Positions 16,291-26,614 are shown, numbered from the stretch's first letter. The stretch: 58,926 bases of DNA from Bacilli bacterium (GCA_017450215.1 JAFSVH010000070.1:1-58926), one strand, 5' to 3'. Notes: generated by a model from the sequence alone, not told the origin. Translations and numbers: made by a program.

Positions 16291-18840
16291 TTAGAACTTT
16301 TTCTTATTAGTATCATCATTATAGAATGAATATGAACTCTTCTTCTCTTTTAGAAGCTTACGAGTTTCACTATCATATCCTTCAAAATCATCTACTGGAA
16401 CATCATCAAACAATTGACTACCATTGAAGTGTGTTGCTTGTGATGTAAATCTCAATACATAATCTTCATCATTAATAGTGATTACTTTACAAGTAACACC
16501 TTCTTTATGGTTAACCTTAATTGATTCAAATAATTCAAGCTTTACATTAGTATTTAAGACAATTGAAGTATTTCCAACTTCAGTAACTGTACCTTTATAA
16601 GTCTTAGCTGCATTAGCTTTGTCTTTATAAACAGTAAATGAAACTTTAATAGGATTATTCAATCTACGTCTTTCTTCTACTTTTACATCTAGTTTGAAAT
16701 CACCAATTCCATATACATAATAATATGTCATTTCTTGGTCGAATCCCTTAGGTGTAGCTTTAATGTTATCTAAGATACCTAAATTTTCATGACATTCATC
16801 TTTAGTTTCTTGAGAAATTAAGATTTGTCCACCAGTAGTATAGCTTTCAATCCGTGATGCAAGATTAACATTAGAACCTAATACGTCATATTTGAATTTT
16901 CCTAATGAACCAATAACACCAGCAAATACATCACCAGTACTAATACCAATTCCGCATTCTACATGGTTAGGGAAACCATGGCGTTCATTCCAGCTATTAA
17001 TACTTGGCATAGCCTTTTGCATTTCAATTGAAGCTCTAATTGCATTATCAGCATGATAATCATCATCTTCAACTGTACCAAAGCCAGCTAAGATTCCATC
17101 ACCCATAAATTCCAGTACATGACCACCATATTTCTCAATAATATCAGTCATTGTACCCAAATAATAATTTAACATTTCACCTAATCTATTGTAATTAAGC
17201 TTAGAGCTAATTTCAGAGAATCCTCTAATATCACTAACTAGAATTGAAGCATGACGTTCACCATGTCCAACTTTAATGATAACATCTTCTTCTTCAAAAG
17301 AGCCTCGTGCAAGAGCATCTTTTCTGTTTTTATAGACAGTCATTACATCATCGATATAACGTTCAGGAATAATGGTCTTAAATGCTTCACCCATAACTTC
17401 TTTTGTATTTTCGATTCTTCTACGATCATCAAACAAGAAATCATGTGCCTTTCTCTTTTCAGTTTGATCAGCAACATTGATACGATGAATAATACTCAAT
17501 AAAGCAATGAAGAATAGAATTAGAATACCAATTCTCAAGAAGTGAGCATTACTTTCTGTAGAATCAATATTAAAGAAATATAATTGCAATGCAGCAAATA
17601 AAGTGAATAAGAATAAACCAATAGTGAAACCTAAATAATAAATTCTATCTCTATATAATTCTTTTCTCTTACGATTTCTTGAATAAATCCAAAATGCAAA
17701 TATTTGTATCAATGAAGTAAGTAAAGTTAATCCAATAACAATATGACTAGTAATTAACAATTCAATGAATGTAAAAATGCCAAAGAATTGTAATACATTA
17801 ACAGCAACAAAATTAGCAACAATTATAACAAGTAATATAATATCAAATACTTTTCCAATCTTATTCTTTTCACTTGTTCTATAAACAAATAATAACAAGA
17901 ATAATGGAAGCAACATATATAATTCAAATGATGCAAAGCATACATTTCCAGCAGATAAACCCATTAGCATTAGATATTGTGAATCTAATAATTCCCAAAT
18001 TGCACAAGCAAAGAAGAACACATTAAATAAAATATATTCAGGTTTAAAATAATTCTTAGTACGTTTTGATAATTTTAGTCCAATCAAGAAAATAAATCCT
18101 GCAATTGAAGCAAATAATGTAATAAGTACAAAGATATATTCAAACACACATTGTACGATTAAGCTTTTTTCGCTTCCTACATTAAAGCCGTAAATATAAA
18201 TATCCTTATAACTTAAGAAGGTAATTTTAAAATTAACTTTAGTGACATCACTTTCAAAATCAGGAAGGCTGATTACAGCATAATAATTACCTAATTTTTT
18301 ACCTGTATCAAGGTCTTCTTGTGAGCCATATTGATATATTAATTCATCATTAATCTCGACTTTAATTGCACTATAATATGTTGATAAAGCAATAGCACTA
18401 AAATCAATGTCAGCTCTATCTACTTCTTTTGTAAGAACTAATTCATTTTTTTCAATCTTATCTCCAAATCTGTGAAATGAAAGAGTATATGGAGTTCCAG
18501 TTGAATCAATACTATTTTCAATCCAACCATCATTATACAATTTCACATCCAAATATTCCTTATTTTGGACACTTGGATAATAAACAATATTAAATACAAT
18601 AAATCCAATGAATACAAATAATAAAATTGTAGCAAAAAGTACAAATTTATTAATTTTAGTTTTGTTCTTTTCCCGCTTATAGATATCTGCAAGCTCATCC
18701 CGCTCATCTACTGAACCTTCATTAAAATTTAAGTAATAATATTTGTTCTTTTTCTTTCCAGTATCCTGAGCCATGTCAAGGAAATTTGGAACATAATTGG
18801 AGTCTTTTTGATTTCTCAATTTCTTATCAATTTTTGACAT
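16291..18840 (-). CDS. Membrane-bound class III nucleotide cyclase with 7TMR-DISM-like sensor and PilZ-like tail
   Basis: 849 residues: a cytoplasmic N-terminus, one membrane helix (about 67-87), an extracytoplasmic beta-rich domain (about 95-225, jelly-roll-like as in 7TMR-DISM receptors), seven membrane helices (about 230-452), a cyclase homology domain (about 525-685) and a C-terminal beta domain (about 724-815) with RRRLNN and TEVGNTSI motifs like PilZ. Metal-binding Asp537 (SDIRGF) and Asp581 (FMGDG), transition-state Asn659 and Arg663 are all present, so it should be active. Purine-selecting positions are mixed: Glu577 as in guanylate cyclases, Asp652 as in adenylate cyclases. Monocistronic, with a near-consensus promoter. 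It probably turns an external ligand into a cyclic nucleotide signal. Confidence 0.9.
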   Translation of the reverse strand: MSKIDKKLRNQKDSNYVPNFLDMAQDTGKKKNKYYYLNFNEGSVDERDELADIYKREKNKTKINKFVLFATILLFVFIGFIVFNIVYYPSVQNKEYLDVKLYNDGWIENSIDSTGTPYTLSFHRFGDKIEKNELVLTKEVDRADIDFSAIALSTYYSAIKVEINDELIYQYGSQEDLDTGKKLGNYYAVISLPDFESDVTKVNFKITFLSYKDIYIYGFNVGSEKSLIVQCVFEYIFVLITLFASIAGFIFLIGLKLSKRTKNYFKPEYILFNVFFFACAIWELLDSQYLMLMGLSAGNVCFASFELYMLLPLFLLLFVYRTSEKNKIGKVFDIILLVIIVANFVAVNVLQFFGIFTFIELLITSHIVIGLTLLTSLIQIFAFWIYSRNRKRKELYRDRIYYLGFTIGLFLFTLFAALQLYFFNIDSTESNAHFLRIGILILFFIALLSIIHRINVADQTEKRKAHDFLFDDRRRIENTKEVMGEAFKTIIPERYIDDVMTVYKNRKDALARGSFEEEDVIIKVGHGERHASILVSDIRGFSEISSKLNYNRLGEMLNYYLGTMTDIIEKYGGHVLEFMGDGILAGFGTVEDDDYHADNAIRASIEMQKAMPSINSWNERHGFPNHVECGIGISTGDVFAGVIGSLGKFKYDVLGSNVNLASRIESYTTGGQILISQETKDECHENLGILDNIKATPKGFDQEMTYYYVYGIGDFKLDVKVEERRRLNNPIKVSFTVYKDKANAAKTYKGTVTEVGNTSIVLNTNVKLELFESIKVNHKEGVTCKVITINDEDYVLRFTSQATHFNGSQLFDDVPVDDFEGYDSETRKLLKEKKSSYSFYNDDTNKKKF

Positions 18841-18880
18841 AATTCACTCCCGTTTATTATGTATATATTAACCTAAGTAT

Positions 18881-18909
18881 ATTTTACTTTTTTCTAATTA
18901 TTTTGTCAA
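18881..18909 (-). promoter_or_regulatory. Cyclase gene promoter
   Basis: TTGACA (18904-18909), 17-base spacer, TAAAAT (18881-18886) on the minus strand. Confidence 0.88.
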
Positions 18910-18930
18910 TAAACGCCTTTTCTTTTTTTC

Positions 18931-18959
18931 AAAAAAAGACCCTTCAATTGAATGAAGGG
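18931..18959 (-). terminator. Terminator after the 1653-residue amidase gene
   Basis: CCCTTCA/TGAAGGG stem (18940-18946 and 18953-18959) with seven T following on the minus strand. Confidence 0.88.
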
Positions 18960-19076
18960 CCTCTATCAATAAATAATTTTAAATAGTTATAAATAATTAC
19001 GAATAATTAAAATCCATATAAACCAATTTATTGATATAATTTTTTAAATAATTATTTTAATTTATTATTTTAATTA

Positions 19077-22000
19077 CTATAGATTGTATTGACCAATAAC
19101 TAATGTATTAAGAGTAAGTTCTTGAACATCTGTTCCCTTAGTTACGATAACTTTATAACTTACATTAGTAGTATATTCAGGAGTCTTTACAACTCTACCA
19201 GTATTATCTAAGATTGAAGGATTACTACTTTCAAACTTAATTTCATAATCACTATAATTCTTAGCGATTTCATATTCAGCATAAACAAGCTTCAAGAATG
19301 TGTCAACTCTATTTGCAGTAATCATAGTGTTAGGGCACTTCTTGTTAGAGAAGTTGTTATGGAACCAAATTCTATCAGCTGCTAAATTATGTTTAATAAC
19401 TAATGCAGCACAGAATTTAGCTGTGTATTGCCATGTTAGATATACATCACTACCCATATTAACAGCAGTTTCAATACCAATACCATTTAGTCCTCCACCA
19501 CGAGCACAGATATGAGCGCCATTGAATGAAGAATTTACATATGTAGTTGGAATGAAGTAATTTCCATTAGATCCCTTAACACATACTAAACCTAAAGTAT
19601 TGATTGTTTTAGTTTCAGTTGTAGGAGACTTAACATTTGACTTCTTACCATTTACATAGAAATAGAAATCAGTACCAACTGTAACTGTTGGTCTATCACC
19701 TTCATAAGGAATTCCTGTGTCATAGAAAGTAGTAGTTTCGCCCCATGATGTACCATCACCAGCATGCCACATTACCATATCATCTTCAGCTTGTTTGAAG
19801 ATACCATCATTACCAATTGTATAATGCCAACTTGTTCCACTATTAGATGGGTTAGTACACCAATGTGAATTAGCATATGCAGTTGATGTTGAAGGAGAAC
19901 CAGCTGTATCATGAACAACGATGAATTCAACGCTCTTCATCTTTTGGTTAGGATTGTTTGGTGCAGTTGAAGCTAACATATTTAATTGAACTTCTGGTAA
20001 TGTTCCAGCATAGTAATCATTAGCAGAACCATAAATGTTATGTTCATAATCAGCAGAACCATCATCACTACCAATGTAGAAAATATTTTGGTTCCAAATT
20101 GTAGCATGGTTACCATCAGCTAAAACTTTTAATACACCAGTTAATTCTTCTGTTAAAACTGTAAAGCTAATCTTTGCTTCTTTGCCATCTTGACTAGCAG
20201 TAATTTCAACTTGACCAGCCTTTAATCCAGTTACAACGCCACTTGCATCAACAGTAGCAATAGTTGGATCACTTGAAGTATAAGTGATTCCACTATTTCC
20301 ACTACCATAATAAGTAGTTTCTAATTTAGCAGTAGCTCCATTAACATATAAAATACCATTGCCTTCGCATCTGATTTCAACTCTTGATTTAGGAGCAACT
20401 TCAATTGTTAATGAATCAACAACACTGTTATCAGCTACGCAATAAGCAGTGATAGTAGCTGTTCCACCGCTCTTAGCACTAATTAAACCAGCACTTGAAA
20501 CAGTAGCAGCACTTGCATTACTAGTCTTGAAAGCAATCTTCTTATTAGTAGCATCACTTGGTCCGATTTGGAATGTTAATTGATATGTATCATAAGCATC
20601 CATATTAGTAATCTTATTAGTGATTTCTAATGAAGTTGGTTTAACTTCATTTGCAGCAGAATATGCAGGCATATCGCTCTCACTAGCATAAGATCCTTCC
20701 CAAGATAAAGCAGCACCACCGAAGTAATCATTGCTATCTGGAATAATTACATCGCCATCAACTTCATAGTAGTTATTATCCATATTGTAAATTACATTGA
20801 ATGGATCTGAAACAGAACCTTGTGATGGGTTATTAACGAATGTTAATTGACCATCAACAACTACATATGAATCAATGAATTTATTGTAATTTACATTAAC
20901 AACAATTTCATTTCCAGCTGCATAACCAGCTGTTCTAATTCTGATTGGTCTCCAATCAAGACCAGCTTCAACTAAAGTATTATTTAAAATATTGAATGTA
21001 GCTTTTGCATTTGCTTCAACCATTGTTCTAAAATCAATAGCAGTATTAGCAATATTTTCAATATAGTTACCTTGAATTAAAGCATTAATTTCACCAACGC
21101 TAATAACGTAAATGAAACTTTGATTAGAATTCTTGTATGTATTATCTTTGAAAACAACTTCTCCTCTAATATTTCCTTGAACATTTAAGAAGTCGAAACC
21201 AGCACCTGTAGTTTCAATATAGTTGTTTGTAGCTTCTAAGCCATCAACATAAGATAAGTGTAATACACGATATCCTTTATAAGCATTACTATAGTTACCA
21301 ATGAACTTAACATCATATACATATGCACCAGCATCTCCAGGAGAACGAACAATACCGTCTGTAGAAGTTGAGCCGATTACATTGTACTTCATAGCAATGT
21401 TTCTACAATCTTTAACAGGCCATAATGCAGCAGAACCAGTGAATTCGAATCCATCAACTGTGAAATTAGAAATACCTTCAACGAAGTTGATTGGTCCGCC
21501 TAATACAGCTTCAGCATCTCTATTAACATATTGAGCATTAACACCAGCATTTGGTCCCATTAAAGTAATGTTATTTCTACCGATTGTTAGAGTATCATCA
21601 TAATTACCAGCTAATACTTTAATAGTAGCGCCTTCTTCTAATTTACCTAAACATTCAGCAATAGATGCAAATGCATCTTTACCAATTGTCCATGTAAAGC
21701 CTTCAGCAGTAACTTCTGTATCAGCAGCTAAATCTTTCCAATCATCATCAACAACATATTTATAAGTAACACCAGTTAAACCTTTTAATGCTGCTTCATA
21801 ATCAGCAACACTTTGATAATTATTAGCCTTAGATAATACATCAATGAACTTAGCTTCATAAGCACTTAAATCAGTAATTACAGCACCAGCATCATCAATG
21901 AATAGGTTGTAATCCATATTAGCTAATACTGGGTTAGATGATGTTGTATCATTTGAACCAGGATTAGAGTTAATATGATAGAATGTTACAGGAACACCTA

Positions 22001-24038
22001 CGAACTTATTGTAATTAATATTCAATTCAAAATCAGCTGGAGCAGTACCATTATTTCTGAAGTGAATGAAGTTATTACAATTAGTGAATGTGTTATATAA
22101 TACATCAGCTTTTAATCCTTGTTCTTGGAATGTTCTAGCACCAAGAGCACAAATGTATGAAGAAGTACCTTCAACGCCAATGTTTTCAAATTCGTTATTT
22201 GTAATAGAAATAACTTGTGAACCATCATCATCTCTACCACTTACTGATTGTAAGTATAAACCAGCATATGCTTGTCTTTGATCATTATATAATTTGTTAT
22301 GATCAAATTCCCAATAACCATAGTTATAACCACCATCAGCTCTAATAGCATCTTTAGTGAAGTTATGAACAACGTTATTATTAACAGTTACGTTCTTACA
22401 TCTAGCAATGAAAATTGCAGGTTCATCAATATTTTCAAACTTGTTATATAGAACTTTAATATTCTTAATTTCATTACCAGAAGTAGCCCAGAAATCGAAA
22501 ATAGCTTCAAGTTCTACTCTTGTTTCAACCCATGCATCAGCAACAGCGTTAGTATTATAAACATTGTTATAACTTACTTCAATACCATCAACACTGTTTT
22601 GACAATCAATCATACCAGCACCAGTGAATGCGAAACCGTTAATAACGATATTCTTTAAGCCTTCACTTACAGTGATTGTACCAGTCATAACTGCTTCATC
22701 TAATCTAGTGATTGTATTTGGATTGATACCAGCATTTGGACCATATAATTCAATACCATCTTTGTTAATGATAACATTAGCATCATATGTACCAGCAGCA
22801 ACATAAACTCTCTTAGTTGTAGCTTCAATTGCAAGTTCAATTGTTGAGAAAGCAGTCTTATCAACAACATAAGTTTGTCCTTTGTATTCATATTCAGTTC
22901 CTGAAGCTAAATTAGCAACAGCTGGATCACATAATGTGTTTTCAATAATATTAGCAGAATCAGTTACAGTAACAGTGAATTCATATTTAACACCACTACC
23001 ATCATTAGCAGTAACTGTAATAACAGCTGTACCAGCTTCTAAAGCAGTTAATGTACCATCATTAGCAGCAATAATTACATCTTCATCTGAACTTGTAATA
23101 GTAACACTCTTATCACCAGCATCTTCAGGAGTAACAGTGATTACGATATCTTGAGAATCGAATACTTCCATTTCTTCAACATATTGAACTGAAATGTTTG
23201 TTACTAATTGAGCAACAGTTAATTCAAATGATTTAGAAACATTAGTTCCCTTAATTGTAGCAGTAATAGTAGTCTTACCATTCTTTAATGCAGTAACAAC
23301 ACCACTAGCAACAGTAGCAACTTCTTCATCAGAAGAACTCCATTCAATTTCAGCAGTAGCAGGATCAGCAACAGCAGCAACAGTTACTTTTCCACCAGCA
23401 GCAACACTTGTTGCACTTGGAGTGATTGTTAAAGTTGGTTCTTTTTCTAAAATAGTAATATTAACAGAATCTTTAACTTCTGGATAAGATGCTAATTTAG
23501 CAGTTAATGTAACTTCACCAACAGCAACTAATGTTAATACACCATCAGCATATGTAGCATTTGCACTACTTACTTCAAATGTAACAGTTTGATCATCTAG
23601 ATCATCAGCATCTTCTAAAGCAACAGATACATTGATCTTATCACCAGCATATCCTTCAGTCTTTGCAACAGTTAATTTAACTTTTGCATTAACTTGTGCT
23701 GTTTTTTCATTAACTGTAACAGTTAAAGTTGCAGTAGCATCGCTATATCCCTTAACAGTTCCTGTAATTTTAACTTCACCAGCAGCAACAGCAGTAAACT
23801 TTCCATTTTCGTATTTTACAATACCATCTTTATCGAAAGTAAACTCGACAGCAGTACTAGCATCAACACCAGATACAGTAGTCTTGATATCGAATTCATC
23901 ACCTACTTCAACAGTAAGAGTTGATTTTTCGAAATCTAGTTTTGCTTCTACTTTATCGCCATCGCAGGCAATTAAAACTAGTGCAATTGCAAGAATTGCT
24001 AACAAACAAAAAATCTTTTTAAATAAATGTTTTGTCAT
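19077..24038 (-). CDS. Giant lipoprotein N-acetylmuramoyl-L-alanine amidase with Ig-like and beta-helix modules (1653 aa)
   Basis: Lipoprotein signal ending LIAC (Cys25). Four Ig-like Big_2 type domains follow (about 33-370, each ending 'aVITVTA' or similar). Then two homologous parallel beta-helix modules (about 380-780 and 800-1150), each opening with a 'V.AGTYD' strand and a GPNAG(I/V)N motif, evidence of an internal duplication. Two more Ig-like domains lead to a C-terminal Amidase_2/PGRP domain (about 1360-1610). Its zinc ligands His1376 (VVHDTAG), His1560 and Cys1568 (FHNNFSNKKC) match the T7-lysozyme set. It should cut the lactyl-amide bond between MurNAc and L-Ala, tethered outside the cell. 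The beta-helices may bind glycans. A smaller paralogue is at 38321. Confidence 0.92.
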   Translation of the reverse strand: MTKHLFKKIFCLLAILAIALVLIACDGDKVEAKLDFEKSTLTVEVGDEFDIKTTVSGVDASTAVEFTFDKDGIVKYENGKFTAVAAGEVKITGTVKGYSDATATLTVTVNEKTAQVNAKVKLTVAKTEGYAGDKINVSVALEDADDLDDQTVTFEVSSANATYADGVLTLVAVGEVTLTAKLASYPEVKDSVNITILEKEPTLTITPSATSVAAGGKVTVAAVADPATAEIEWSSSDEEVATVASGVVTALKNGKTTITATIKGTNVSKSFELTVAQLVTNISVQYVEEMEVFDSQDIVITVTPEDAGDKSVTITSSDEDVIIAANDGTLTALEAGTAVITVTANDGSGVKYEFTVTVTDSANIIENTLCDPAVANLASGTEYEYKGQTYVVDKTAFSTIELAIEATTKRVYVAAGTYDANVIINKDGIELYGPNAGINPNTITRLDEAVMTGTITVSEGLKNIVINGFAFTGAGMIDCQNSVDGIEVSYNNVYNTNAVADAWVETRVELEAIFDFWATSGNEIKNIKVLYNKFENIDEPAIFIARCKNVTVNNNVVHNFTKDAIRADGGYNYGYWEFDHNKLYNDQRQAYAGLYLQSVSGRDDDGSQVISITNNEFENIGVEGTSSYICALGARTFQEQGLKADVLYNTFTNCNNFIHFRNNGTAPADFELNINYNKFVGVPVTFYHINSNPGSNDTTSSNPVLANMDYNLFIDDAGAVITDLSAYEAKFIDVLSKANNYQSVADYEAALKGLTGVTYKYVVDDDWKDLAADTEVTAEGFTWTIGKDAFASIAECLGKLEEGATIKVLAGNYDDTLTIGRNNITLMGPNAGVNAQYVNRDAEAVLGGPINFVEGISNFTVDGFEFTGSAALWPVKDCRNIAMKYNVIGSTSTDGIVRSPGDAGAYVYDVKFIGNYSNAYKGYRVLHLSYVDGLEATNNYIETTGAGFDFLNVQGNIRGEVVFKDNTYKNSNQSFIYVISVGEINALIQGNYIENIANTAIDFRTMVEANAKATFNILNNTLVEAGLDWRPIRIRTAGYAAGNEIVVNVNYNKFIDSYVVVDGQLTFVNNPSQGSVSDPFNVIYNMDNNYYEVDGDVIIPDSNDYFGGAALSWEGSYASESDMPAYSAANEVKPTSLEITNKITNMDAYDTYQLTFQIGPSDATNKKIAFKTSNASAATVSSAGLISAKSGGTATITAYCVADNSVVDSLTIEVAPKSRVEIRCEGNGILYVNGATAKLETTYYGSGNSGITYTSSDPTIATVDASGVVTGLKAGQVEITASQDGKEAKISFTVLTEELTGVLKVLADGNHATIWNQNIFYIGSDDGSADYEHNIYGSANDYYAGTLPEVQLNMLASTAPNNPNQKMKSVEFIVVHDTAGSPSTSTAYANSHWCTNPSNSGTSWHYTIGNDGIFKQAEDDMVMWHAGDGTSWGETTTFYDTGIPYEGDRPTVTVGTDFYFYVNGKKSNVKSPTTETKTINTLGLVCVKGSNGNYFIPTTYVNSSFNGAHICARGGGLNGIGIETAVNMGSDVYLTWQYTAKFCAALVIKHNLAADRIWFHNNFSNKKCPNTMITANRVDTFLKLVYAEYEIAKNYSDYEIKFESSNPSILDNTGRVVKTPEYTTNVSYKVIVTKGTDVQELTLNTLVIGQYNL

Positions 24039-24111
24039 AATTTTTGTTTTTTTCTTCCTTTCCTTTGTTTTAGTATAAATTATTCAGTATAAACCTTTTA
24101 TACCTAATAAC

Positions 24112-24140
24112 ATTTTACCATCATTCAAAACCATTTTCAA
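24112..24140 (-). promoter_or_regulatory. Promoter of the giant amidase gene
   Basis: TTGAAA (24135-24140), 17-base spacer, TAAAAT (24112-24117) on the minus strand. The leader is about 65 bases. Confidence 0.7.
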
Positions 24141-24171
24141 TATTTTTATTATCCTTTTTTATTATCATTTT

Positions 24172-24216
24172 AAAAAAAGTCTTATTGATATCAATTTTAC
24201 TGACTTCAATAAGACT
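24172..24216 (-). terminator. Terminator of the long sftA-lepB-rbgA-rnhB-ior-paaK operon
   Basis: A perfect 11-bp stem (24178-24188 and 24206-24216) followed by TTTTTTT on the minus strand, ten bases after the ACT gene stop. Confidence 0.92.
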
Positions 24217-24226
24217 AAAAATTCAA

Positions 24227-24658
24227 TTATTCTTCTTGTATATCTTCTGCTTTAATCATTTCAATACCATTATCTTTAAATAATTTTCTTGCTTTTTCAA
24301 GATCATCTACTTTTAGCATTACACTTGCACTATTACCAAGACTAGCAACAAAAGCATATAAATAACTAATTTCTATATTATTACTGCGTAATAAATCTAA
24401 AGCACTAACTAAACCACCTGGTTTATTATCTATTCTAATAGCTATAACATCATGAATCTTTACAATAAAATTATTTTCTTTTAGTATCTCAACAGCTTTT
24501 TTTGGTTTATTTAAAACTAATCTCAAAATACCATAATCAGTTGTATCAGCAATTGATAATGCACTGATATCAATATTGTTATCACCTAATAATTTTAATA
24601 TTTCAAATAATTTACCTGATTTGTTTTCTACAAACACAGAAACTTGTTTTAATAACAT
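24227..24658 (-). CDS. Tandem ACT-domain protein (143 aa)
   Basis: Two ACT domains, about residues 1-70 and 70-143: each begins with a 'V.V.NKSGKLFEIL.LLGDNNIDI' or 'IRIDNKPGGLVSALDLL..NNIEI' strand-turn-helix. ACT domains bind amino acids and act as sensors. Stand-alone tandem ACT proteins often sit beside phenylacetate-CoA ligase and IOR genes, as here (16 bases after paaK). A role in sensing aromatic or branched amino acids to adjust the pathway is an inference. GGAGG precedes the ATG. Confidence 0.9.
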   Translation of the reverse strand: MLLKQVSVFVENKSGKLFEILKLLGDNNIDISALSIADTTDYGILRLVLNKPKKAVEILKENNFIVKIHDVIAIRIDNKPGGLVSALDLLRSNNIEISYLYAFVASLGNSASVMLKVDDLEKARKLFKDNGIEMIKAEDIQEE

Positions 24659-24673
24659 TTAATACCTCCACTC

Positions 24674-25981
24674 TTAATGTAACTTTCTCTTGTCAACTAC
24701 TCTTTTAGCTTTTCCTTCACTTCTTTCAATAGTCTTAGGTCCAACTAGAGTAACCTTAGCGCCAATACCTAAAACACTTCTAAGTTTAGTTTCAATATCT
24801 TTTGCTACTTTTTCAATTGACTTAACATCATCAAAGAATAAATCTTCATTCATTTCTACCATAACATCTAAAGTATCATTATTATTAACTCTATCAACAA
24901 TAATCAAATAATTAGGAGTTACACCGCTAACATTTAGTAATACTTCTTCGATTTGTGATGGGAATACATTAACACCACGAATGATTAACATATCATCACT
25001 TCTTCCTTGTGGTTTACTCATTCTATAGAATGTTCTTCCACATTCACATTTATCTTTAATAATCCGTGCTAAATCGTGTGTACGATATCTAATTAATGGA
25101 AATGCTTCTTTTGTTAAAGTAGTGAAGACTAATTCACCTAAAGAACCATCAGGTAATACTTCTCCTGTATCAGGATCAACTATTTCAGCAATGAATGCAT
25201 CTTCATTGATGTGCATGCCTTTTTGGCATTCACATTCATAAGCAACACCAGGACCTAATATTTCTGATAAACCATAAATATCATAAGCTTTTAAATTGAG
25301 AGCTTCCTCTATCATTTTTCTCATTTCTTCAGTCCAAGGTTCTGCACCGAATATACCAGCTTTTAATTTTAGTTTGTCTTTACTTCCTGCTTCTTTAATT
25401 GCTTCACCTAAATACATTGCATATGAAGGTGTTGAACATAAAGCTGTAGAACCAAAATCAATCATAGTTTGAATTTGTCTAACTGTATTTCCAGTTGATG
25501 TAGGTATAACTGTTGCTCCAATTTTAGTTGCTCCATCATGAGCACCTAAGCCACCAGTAAACAAACCATATCCATATGATACTTGAATAAAATCATTTTC
25601 GTCTAAGCCTGCAGCAGTAAATGCTCTTGCTGTGCATTCACTCCATAAATCTAAATCTTTCTTTGAATATCCTACTACAATTTGTTTTCCTGTTGTTCCA
25701 CTTGAAGCATGTACTCTTACAACATCTTTTAGAGGAATAGCAAATAAACCATATGGATAATAATCTCTTAAATCCTGTTTATATGAGAATGGTAATTTAC
25801 TTAAATCTTCTTTTCCCTTAATATCTTCTGGTTTTAAATTTAATTCATCCATTCTTTTTCTAAATAGTTCAACGTTCTCATACATTCTTTTAACTTGTTT
25901 TACTAACTTCTCACTTTGTTCTCTTTCAAGCAAAGTCCTATCCATGCATTCGCATTTTTCATTCCAATATCTTTTTTTCAT
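24674..25981 (-). CDS. paaK: Phenylacetate--CoA ligase
   Basis: A 435-residue ANL ligase of the PaaK subfamily. ATP loop SSGTTGKQ (residues 93-100), the GYGLFTGGLGAHDGA segment, YGLSE, RYRTHDLARII and the C-terminal RGVNVFPSQIEEVL motif are all typical. Two CxC pairs in CECGRTF and CECQKG recall the metal-binding cysteines of the family. It makes phenylacetyl-CoA, or a hydroxyphenyl or indole analogue, from the free acid with ATP and CoA. Placed 53 bases after iorB and 16 before the ACT gene. With IorAB it can either finish oxidative degradation or, in reverse, feed arylacetates into aromatic amino acid synthesis. Confidence 0.93.
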   Translation of the reverse strand: MKKRYWNEKCECMDRTLLEREQSEKLVKQVKRMYENVELFRKRMDELNLKPEDIKGKEDLSKLPFSYKQDLRDYYPYGLFAIPLKDVVRVHASSGTTGKQIVVGYSKKDLDLWSECTARAFTAAGLDENDFIQVSYGYGLFTGGLGAHDGATKIGATVIPTSTGNTVRQIQTMIDFGSTALCSTPSYAMYLGEAIKEAGSKDKLKLKAGIFGAEPWTEEMRKMIEEALNLKAYDIYGLSEILGPGVAYECECQKGMHINEDAFIAEIVDPDTGEVLPDGSLGELVFTTLTKEAFPLIRYRTHDLARIIKDKCECGRTFYRMSKPQGRSDDMLIIRGVNVFPSQIEEVLLNVSGVTPNYLIIVDRVNNNDTLDVMVEMNEDLFFDDVKSIEKVAKDIETKLRSVLGIGAKVTLVGPKTIERSEGKAKRVVDKRKLH

Positions 25982-26034
25982 AATTCCTTCCTAAATATAA
26001 TAATTTTTATTATAATAATTTTTATTAATTAATT

Positions 26035-26610
26035 CTATAAATTATATCCTAAATCAAAAGCAATTAAATTGACATCTAAAAACTTTGCTGGAACAATTTG
26101 CTTAATTGTTTCAATCCATTCATTATATTCAATATCCATTGTCTTTGCTAAGATACCAATTAAAACTACATTAACAGCTTTTATATTCCCTGCTTGCTTT
26201 GCAAGAGCGAGTCCATCAACATCAATTAATTTTAAATCCTTTGCCTTAATCTTTTCTATAATATCAACTGGATAAGTTGTTGCTCCAGTGATAACAGGCA
26301 TTGGATCCATCTTTTGAGTATTGACAATCATTGTGCCACCCATTTTTACATAAGGTAGAGCACGATATGCTTCTAATTGCTCGAATGCTAAAACGAAGTC
26401 AGCTTCACCTTTATCAATAATTGGAGAATAAACATTCTTACCATATTTTACATAAGTTACAACAGAACCACCTCTTTGACTCATTCCATGAACCTCAGAT
26501 ACTTTAACATCGTAGCCTTTGTCTAAACAAACTTTTCCTAATATACGACTTGCTAGTAGTGTTCCTTGACCACCAACACCTACTATCATAATACTAATAA
26601 CATCACTCAT
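26035..26610 (-). CDS. iorB: Indolepyruvate:ferredoxin oxidoreductase, beta subunit
   Basis: 191 residues, the normal size. It starts with VGVGGQGTLLASRILG, the gamma/beta-type nucleotide motif of 2-oxoacid:ferredoxin oxidoreductases, and has SEVHGMSQRGGSVVTYVKYG. With IorA it interconverts aryl pyruvates plus CoA with arylacetyl-CoA, CO2 and reduced ferredoxin. The ribosome site AAAGGAGT overlaps the iorA stop, with four bases between the genes. Confidence 0.95.
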   Translation of the reverse strand: MSDVISIMIVGVGGQGTLLASRILGKVCLDKGYDVKVSEVHGMSQRGGSVVTYVKYGKNVYSPIIDKGEADFVLAFEQLEAYRALPYVKMGGTMIVNTQKMDPMPVITGATTYPVDIIEKIKAKDLKLIDVDGLALAKQAGNIKAVNVVLIGILAKTMDIEYNEWIETIKQIVPAKFLDVNLIAFDLGYNL

Positions 26611-26614
26611 AGTC

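Noticed and set aside
22624-24078. Plus-strand frames of 60-148 codons opposite the giant amidase gene
   Set aside because: These are shadows caused by the biased Val/Thr/Ala codons of the Ig-like repeats; they lack ribosome sites.
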